Shown in pieces: positions 28,722-32,752 of a stretch of 32,752 nt of DNA. Within the stretch, counting starts at the first letter, position 1. Every line of letters begins with the position of its first letter. Made by a program: the position numbers and the translations under genes. The DNA lies in the NCBI GenBank assembly GCA_009785335.1, contig WQWM01000027.1:1-32752 (forward strand), given 5' to 3'. The notes under the pieces were generated by a model, which saw only the letters and a program-made list of their open reading frames with translations, did no database searches and was not told the origin of the DNA. The DNA is from Oscillospiraceae bacterium (GTDB taxonomy: Bacteria > Bacillota > Clostridia > Oscillospirales > Acutalibacteraceae).

Positions 28722-30923
28722 TTATCTGCGCGGGCCGCGGTTGCGGTCACCATCACGGCGGGGCGGGCCGCTGTTTGCACGGCGGGGGCCACTGGGAATG
28801 GTGTTTTCCGGCACAAGGCCTTCCACTTCGATGAGTGCGTCGCGACGCGACAGGTTCAAGCGGCCTTTGTCGTCAATCTCAAGCACTTTCACCATCACTT
28901 CGTCGTCAATTTGCACCACATCGCTCACTTTTTCAGTGCGTTTCACGTCAAGGCGGCTGATGTGCACTAGGCCCTCAACGCCGGGCACGATTTCCACAAA
29001 CGCGCCGATTTCAATCATGCCGGTGACCACGCCTTTGTAAATCGCGCCGATTTCGGGTCCATTGGCGATGGTCTCCACCACAAAGAGTGCTTGCTGTGCT
29101 TTTTCAATGTCCATGCCGGCGATGAACACATTGCGATGCGTGGTGCCTTCTTCGTCAATGTCAATCTTAACATCAAACAGCTTTTGAATTTTCTGCACCA
29201 CTTTGCCTTGCTTGCCGATGACATCGCCCACTTTTTCTTCGGGGATGCTGACTGTAAGCATTTTTGGTGCCCATTTGCTCAGCTCGGCACGCGGTTCGGC
29301 AATGCAGGCATCCATCACGTCGAGAATATCCATGCGGGCTTTTTCGGTTTTGGTGAGTGCTTCGTGGATGATTTCGGCGGTCAGGCCGTCAATTTTCAGG
29401 TCCATTTGAATGGCGGTGATGCCAGCTTTGCTGCCTGCTACTTTAAAGTCCATGTCGCCGTGGAAATCTTCCAGGCCTTGGATATCCACCATGGTCATGA
29501 AGCGGTCGCCTTCGGTAATCAGCCCGCAGCTGATGCCCGCAACCGGTGCTTTAATCGGCACGCCGGCGGCCATCAGGCTCAGCGTGCTGGCACAAATTGC
29601 GCCCTGCGAAGTGCTGCCGTTGGAGCTGATGACTTCGCTGACGGTACGAATGGCATATGGGAATTCTTCCACTGGGGGAATCATGGGCAGCAGCGCGCGC
29701 TCGGCCAGTGCACCATGCCCGATTTCGCGGCGGCCGGGGCCACGGTTGGGGCGGGTTTCGCTCACCGAATAGCTGGGGAAGTTGTAGTGGTGCATATAGC
29801 GTTTGCTGGTTTCTTCGTCAATGCCGTCCAGCATTTGGTCCATGCTGACGCTAGCAAGGGTGGTAACGGTGAGGCACTGGGTTTGCCCGCGGGTGAACAT
29901 GCCGCTGCCGTGTGTGCGGTCAAGCAGGTCAATTTCGGCATGCAGGTCACGCACTTGATCAATGCCGCGGCCATCCACGCGTTTGCCTTCATCCAGCAGC
30001 CAGCGACGCACCACATGTTTTTGCAGTTTATAAAGGCAATCGTCAATCTTGCCAGCTTCTTCGGCGAATTTCTCGTCGAACTCAGCATGCACTTTTTCAT
30101 AGATGGGCTTCATGCGTTCGTCGCGCACACGTTTGTCGTCAGTGTCAAGCGCGAACTTCACGTCTTCAATGGCGAAATCTTTCACGGCGGTGAAGAGCTC
30201 GTCCGATGGGTCATTCGAGGGGAAATCAAGCTTTTGCTTGCCGCAGTCTGCTTGGATATCTTGAATGAATTTGACCAAACGTTGATTTTCTGCGTGGCCA
30301 AACATGATGCCTTCGTACATTTCCTGGCTGGACACTTCGTTGGCGTTGGCTTCAATCATGGCAACCAAATCAGCAGTGCTGGCCACAATCACGCTCATGC
30401 GGCTATCTTTGCGCTGCGCTTGGGTAGGGTTGATGACATATTCGCCATCGACCAAGCCAACACAAACACCGGCAATCGGCCCACGGAAGGGGATGTCCGA
30501 AATGCTCAGCGCGATGGACGCGCCCAGCAAGGCGGTCATGTCGGGCGGGCAATCTTGGTCAACGCTCATGACGGTGGCAACCACGGCCACATCGTTGCGC
30601 ATGTTTTTGGGGAACAGCGGGCGCAGGGGACGGTCGATGACGCGGCCAGCGAGGATAGCTTTTTCGCTTGGGCGTGCTTCGCGACGCTGAAAGCTGCCGG
30701 GGATTTTACCCACGGCATACAGTTTTTCCTCAAAGTCAACGCTCAGCGGGAAAAAGTCAATGCCATCGCGGGGTTTTGCGCTCATGGTGGCGCAGCACAG
30801 CACATTTGTTTCTCCATAACGCACCATGCAGCTGCCGCCTGCCAGTTGGGCCATTTTGCCCACTTCCACCACAAACGGTCTGCCGCCGATGGTGGTTTCG
30901 TACTTCTTGTAGTCCTTGAACAT
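28722..30923 (-). CDS. pnp: Polyribonucleotide nucleotidyltransferase (PNPase)
   Basis: 733 aa. 3'-5' phosphorolytic RNA decay enzyme. Two RNase PH-like domains (GKIPGSFQRREARPSEKAIL and the second core with GPGRREIGHGALAERAL), followed by a KH domain (IPEEKVGDVIGKQGKVVQKIQ) and an S1 domain (IYKGVVTGMIEIGAFVEIVPGVEGLVHISRLD). A short Arg/Gly/Pro tail (GPRRANSGPPRRDGDRNRGPRR region) ends the protein and could add RNA contacts. GGAG lies 12 bases before the ATG. In most bacteria it directly follows rpsO; here two genes lie between. Confidence 0.97.
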   Translation of the reverse strand: MFKDYKKYETTIGGRPFVVEVGKMAQLAGGSCMVRYGETNVLCCATMSAKPRDGIDFFPLSVDFEEKLYAVGKIPGSFQRREARPSEKAILAGRVIDRPLRPLFPKNMRNDVAVVATVMSVDQDCPPDMTALLGASIALSISDIPFRGPIAGVCVGLVDGEYVINPTQAQRKDSRMSVIVASTADLVAMIEANANEVSSQEMYEGIMFGHAENQRLVKFIQDIQADCGKQKLDFPSNDPSDELFTAVKDFAIEDVKFALDTDDKRVRDERMKPIYEKVHAEFDEKFAEEAGKIDDCLYKLQKHVVRRWLLDEGKRVDGRGIDQVRDLHAEIDLLDRTHGSGMFTRGQTQCLTVTTLASVSMDQMLDGIDEETSKRYMHHYNFPSYSVSETRPNRGPGRREIGHGALAERALLPMIPPVEEFPYAIRTVSEVISSNGSTSQGAICASTLSLMAAGVPIKAPVAGISCGLITEGDRFMTMVDIQGLEDFHGDMDFKVAGSKAGITAIQMDLKIDGLTAEIIHEALTKTEKARMDILDVMDACIAEPRAELSKWAPKMLTVSIPEEKVGDVIGKQGKVVQKIQKLFDVKIDIDEEGTTHRNVFIAGMDIEKAQQALFVVETIANGPEIGAIYKGVVTGMIEIGAFVEIVPGVEGLVHISRLDVKRTEKVSDVVQIDDEVMVKVLEIDDKGRLNLSRRDALIEVEGLVPENTIPSGPRRANSGPPRRDGDRNRGPRR

Positions 30924-30958
30924 GTGGTATCTATCTCCTCTTTATTTAATCCATGTTA

Positions 30959-31082
30959 AACCACCCCGTCACCGCTTTGCGGTGCCACCCCTCCACGGAG
31001 GGGAATTGTTACGTTGTGCTGGGGGTGGGTATTCCCCTCCGTGGAGGGGTGCCCGAAGGGCGGGGTGGTGTTCGCGGAGCGA
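30959..31082. repeat. Long palindromic repeat C
   Basis: CACCCCTCCACGGAGGGGAAT and its exact complement near 31031-31051 form a 21-base stem, nested in a second pair (CCACCCCG / CGGGGTGG). The right end TTCGCGGAGCGA equals the end of repeat A. It fills the gap between the GNAT gene and the pnp start. Confidence 0.8.
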
Positions 31083-31086
31083 CTCG

Positions 31087-31572
31087 TCACAACGTCTTCG
31101 CAAAATACAACGTCGCCTGCGGGTCGCCATCTTCATGGCAGCCCAGCACAAATTGCGTGTAGCCCCAGTGCTGATAAATTGTGAGCGGGGTGGTATCTTT
31201 GACCTCCACGCCAATGGTGAGCTTAGTGTACCCTTTTTCGCGGGCGTAGTCTTCCATCTGCTTGACCAGCGCGGACACATGCCCCTTGCCGCGATAAGGC
31301 TTGTCTATGCGCAACCCAACGATTTGGGCAACGGTTTTGCCATCAGCCAATTGCATGCGACCACCGATATCGTCGCACTCGGGCGAAAAGCATAGCGTGC
31401 CGCAGCCAATGGGGTCTTCGCCATTGAAAATGACAAAAGTCTGCGCCATGCCGCTTTCGTTTTCGCGAATGGAGCCGTCGCGCCATTCGGTTGGCCAATC
31501 ATGTTGGGCTAAATCGTGCGCCCAAATGGCATCGAGATCAGTGGCGCTAGCGGGGCGGGCGTGGATATGCAT
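31087..31572 (-). CDS. GNAT-family N-acetyltransferase
   Basis: 161 aa. The acetyl-CoA loop is VGLRIDKPYRGKGHVSALVKQMEDYAREKG, followed by YTKLTIGVEVKDTTPLTIYQHWGY, the beta-5/alpha-4 region typical of GNATs. AAGGAG precedes ATG 31572; an earlier ATG at 31596 would overlap the upstream gene. The substrate is unknown. Downstream partner of the GyrI-like gene, which stops 16 bases before. Confidence 0.88.
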   Translation of the reverse strand: MHIHARPASATDLDAIWAHDLAQHDWPTEWRDGSIRENESGMAQTFVIFNGEDPIGCGTLCFSPECDDIGGRMQLADGKTVAQIVGLRIDKPYRGKGHVSALVKQMEDYAREKGYTKLTIGVEVKDTTPLTIYQHWGYTQFVLGCHEDGDPQATLYFAKTL

Positions 31573-31588
31573 GATAAACTCCTTGTGT

Positions 31589-32101
31589 CTAATCAAGCGG
31601 AATATAGCAATCTAAAATGGTTTCGCCGTTCTCGTTGGGTGTTGTGGAACGTGATGGATGAAACACATCGGCGCACCAAGGCATGTTGGCGCAGCTGCGG
31701 CCACTTGCGGTGATGGCTTCGTCTGCTGAACCCCAAGGCACGGCGCGCGTTTCCATCAAGTCTTTCGATTTTGCCCAAATCAGTGCCACGTCGGTTGCTG
31801 CGATTTCGTATGATGAGTAGCCAGGCGGGATGGTCGCGCTTTCTTTCATCAGCAAGCCGATGATGTAGGAAAAGTTGCTATCGCGTCGCCAATCGAAAAA
31901 CACGCCAGCATGCGAACCATTGAAAACATGCTCGGCTTGCGATTCAAGCGGGGCGAAAATGTTTTCGGCATAGCATTTAGCCCAAAAGCTGGGCAGACGA
32001 TTATCACCGCTATCGAGCGCTTCATGGCTATAACGGAACTTCTTGCCCACAGCAATAAGCTTGGGCAGCTGGATAATCTCAAACTTGGCAATGTCACTCA
32101 T
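31589..32101 (-). CDS. GyrI-like effector-binding domain protein
   Basis: 170 aa. KFEIIQLPKLIAVGKKFRYS at the start and a central LPSFWAKCYAENIF, then YSSYEIAATDVALIWAKSKD fit the GyrI-like (SOUL/effector-binding) fold, usually the ligand sensor of AraC/MerR regulators; here it stands alone with no DNA-binding part. GAGGAAC precedes ATG 32101. It probably binds or hydrolyses small amphipathic compounds. Confidence 0.8.
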   Translation of the reverse strand: MSDIAKFEIIQLPKLIAVGKKFRYSHEALDSGDNRLPSFWAKCYAENIFAPLESQAEHVFNGSHAGVFFDWRRDSNFSYIIGLLMKESATIPPGYSSYEIAATDVALIWAKSKDLMETRAVPWGSADEAITASGRSCANMPWCADVFHPSRSTTPNENGETILDCYIPLD

Positions 32102-32119
32102 ATGTGTTCCTCGCAATAA

Positions 32120-32151
32120 ACAAAACAAGCAGGCACAAGGCGTGCCTGCTT
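32120..32151 (-). terminator. rpsO terminator
   Basis: On the minus strand AAGCAGGCAC, GCC loop region and GTGCCTGCTT form a ten-base stem (32127-32151) followed by GTTTTGTTT. It lies between rpsO and the GyrI-like gene. Confidence 0.85.
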
Positions 32152-32161
32152 ACACCTAAAC

Positions 32162-32425
32162 CTATTTGCGGATGCCCAAGCGGGCGATCAGCGCACGATA
32201 GCGCTCGATGTCTTTGTTTGCCAGATAGTTGAGCAGGTTGCGGCGTTGACCAACCATCATCAGCAAACCACGGCGGCTGTGGTGGTCTTTTTTGTGCACT
32301 TTCAGGTGCCCGGTCAGTTCGTTGATGCGGGTGGTGAGCAGTGCAACTTGCACTTCGGGGCTGCCAGTGTCGCCTTCATGCGTAGCATATTCAGCGATGA
32401 CGGCTTGTTTTTTCTCTTGGGTCAT
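32162..32425 (-). CDS. rpsO: 30S ribosomal protein S15
   Basis: 87 aa, full family length. [49 protein letters not shown] is the S15 signature and contacts 16S rRNA helices 20-22. GAGGTG lies upstream of the ATG. A promoter and a structured leader precede it. It is normally paired with pnp. Confidence 0.97.
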   Translation of the reverse strand: MTQEKKQAVIAEYATHEGDTGSPEVQVALLTTRINELTGHLKVHKKDHHSRRGLLMMVGQRRNLLNYLANKDIERYRALIARLGIRK

Positions 32426-32506
32426 GTTGTTTCACCTCGTAAAAATATTCACCGGTTGCCCAGCAGGGGATGGTGAACCCCACCGCCGCGCAACGGCACA
32501 TAGATT
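32426..32506 (-). promoter_or_regulatory. Candidate structured rpsO leader
   Basis: From the predicted start near 32500 to the ATG the RNA is GC-rich and can pair GCCG...CGGC and GGTGGGG...CCCC. S15 represses its own mRNA through leader structures in several phyla; whether this is such a site is inference. Confidence 0.4.
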
Positions 32507-32535
32507 AGTATACCACATCTTGGTGCGTTTGTAAA
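32507..32535 (-). promoter_or_regulatory. Promoter of rpsO
   Basis: On the minus strand TTTACA, 17 bases, TATACT. Confidence 0.8.
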
Positions 32536-32752
32536 GGGGTTTGGGTGCGTGGGTGAAAATATTTTTTGCGGGCGTTCGTCACATTGCACAAACATGAAAA
32601 ACTTGTCCGAAAAAGCTTGACAAAATGGGGGGGGGGGGGGGGTAAATTTTTTTTTTTTTTTAAAAAAGGGAGTGTTTTGATAAAAAAAAAAAAAAAAAAA
32701 AATTTTCCCTTGTGGTTGGGGGGGGCGGGATCTCATTCCCTTGGCAACCGAA
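32536..32752. other. Homopolymer contig edge with a truncated plus-strand promoter
   Basis: 32603-32622 (TTGT, CCGAAAAAGC, TTGACA) repeats the upstream half of the surface-protein promoters, facing out of the window. From about 32627 the sequence is runs of G, T and A of 14 to 21 bases, which looks like an assembly artefact. I support no gene here. Confidence 0.6.

Noticed and set aside
29091-30959. 622-residue plus-strand open frame
   Set aside because: It is the antisense of pnp, His/Ala/Gly-rich from codon bias, with no start signals.
32449-32736. 95-residue minus-strand frame at the window end
   Set aside because: It is translated from homopolymer G, T and A runs (poly-Pro, Phe, Lys), consistent with an assembly artefact.
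1-32752. tRNA, rRNA, transposase, integrase or phage genes
   Set aside because: I looked on both strands and found no cloverleaf, rRNA segment or recognisable recombinase.

Overview
The window looks like one contig (about 33 kb, roughly 50% GC) from an uncultured, gut- or rumen-type member of the Clostridia. Supporting signs are strong AGGAGG-type ribosome binding sites, TTGACA/TATAAT promoters with 17-bp spacers, a dgt-dnaG-rpoD block, lipoproteins, Thr-rich surface stalks, and many short palindromic intergenic repeats of the kind common in Oscillospiraceae-like genomes. The taxonomic placement is inference. No rRNA, tRNA, CRISPR array, transposase or phage gene was seen. Both ends run into homopolymer or G-rich sequence.

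Layout. 1-3.5 kb: two Thr-rich surface proteins sharing an almost identical C-terminal membrane anchor (the second carries a CAP/SCP domain), a polytopic membrane protein, and two tandem hydrophobic microproteins (29 and 27 aa) under a perfect consensus promoter. 3.5-4.1 kb: a divergent zinc-ribbon/PH-like protein. 4.1-10.1 kb: a probable long operon with cysteine desulfurase, VOC protein, aminoglycoside phosphotransferase-like kinase, LRR lipoprotein, NifU/IscU scaffold, a possible defence-type protein and quinolinate synthase. NifS, NifU and the Fe-S enzyme NadA form a coherent functional group within it. 10.1-13 kb: small accessory genes and a MinD-like ATPase, separated by long palindromic repeats. 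13.1-17.8 kb: DUF4474 lipoprotein, a TGD-anchored secreted protein, solo FeoA, an S41-family protein that has lost its catalytic Ser and Lys, and a cysteine hydrolase.

17.9-25.9 kb, minus strand: AI-2E family permease, a RelB-like ORF, then rpoD, a solo ECF ATPase, an RlmI-like methyltransferase, dnaG, a small membrane protein and dgt. This is the conserved dgt/dnaG/rpoD block with extra genes inside it.

26.1-28.7 kb is the most unusual region. It holds two tandem cassettes, each made of a terminator, a minus-strand lipoprotein with tandem GTW...DGTG repeats, a minus-strand small DNA-binding regulator and a divergent 48-49 aa helical protein. The lipoproteins and small proteins are paralogous between cassettes, but the regulators are unrelated: one is ribbon-helix-helix, the other XRE helix-turn-helix. 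28.7-32.5 kb: pnp and rpsO on the minus strand, separated by a GNAT acetyltransferase and a GyrI-like protein.

Palindromic repeats (families called A-E here) fill most same-strand gaps. One is embedded in frame in a methyltransferase gene, another forms the tail of a RelB-like ORF, and two near-identical copies bracket a GNAT gene.
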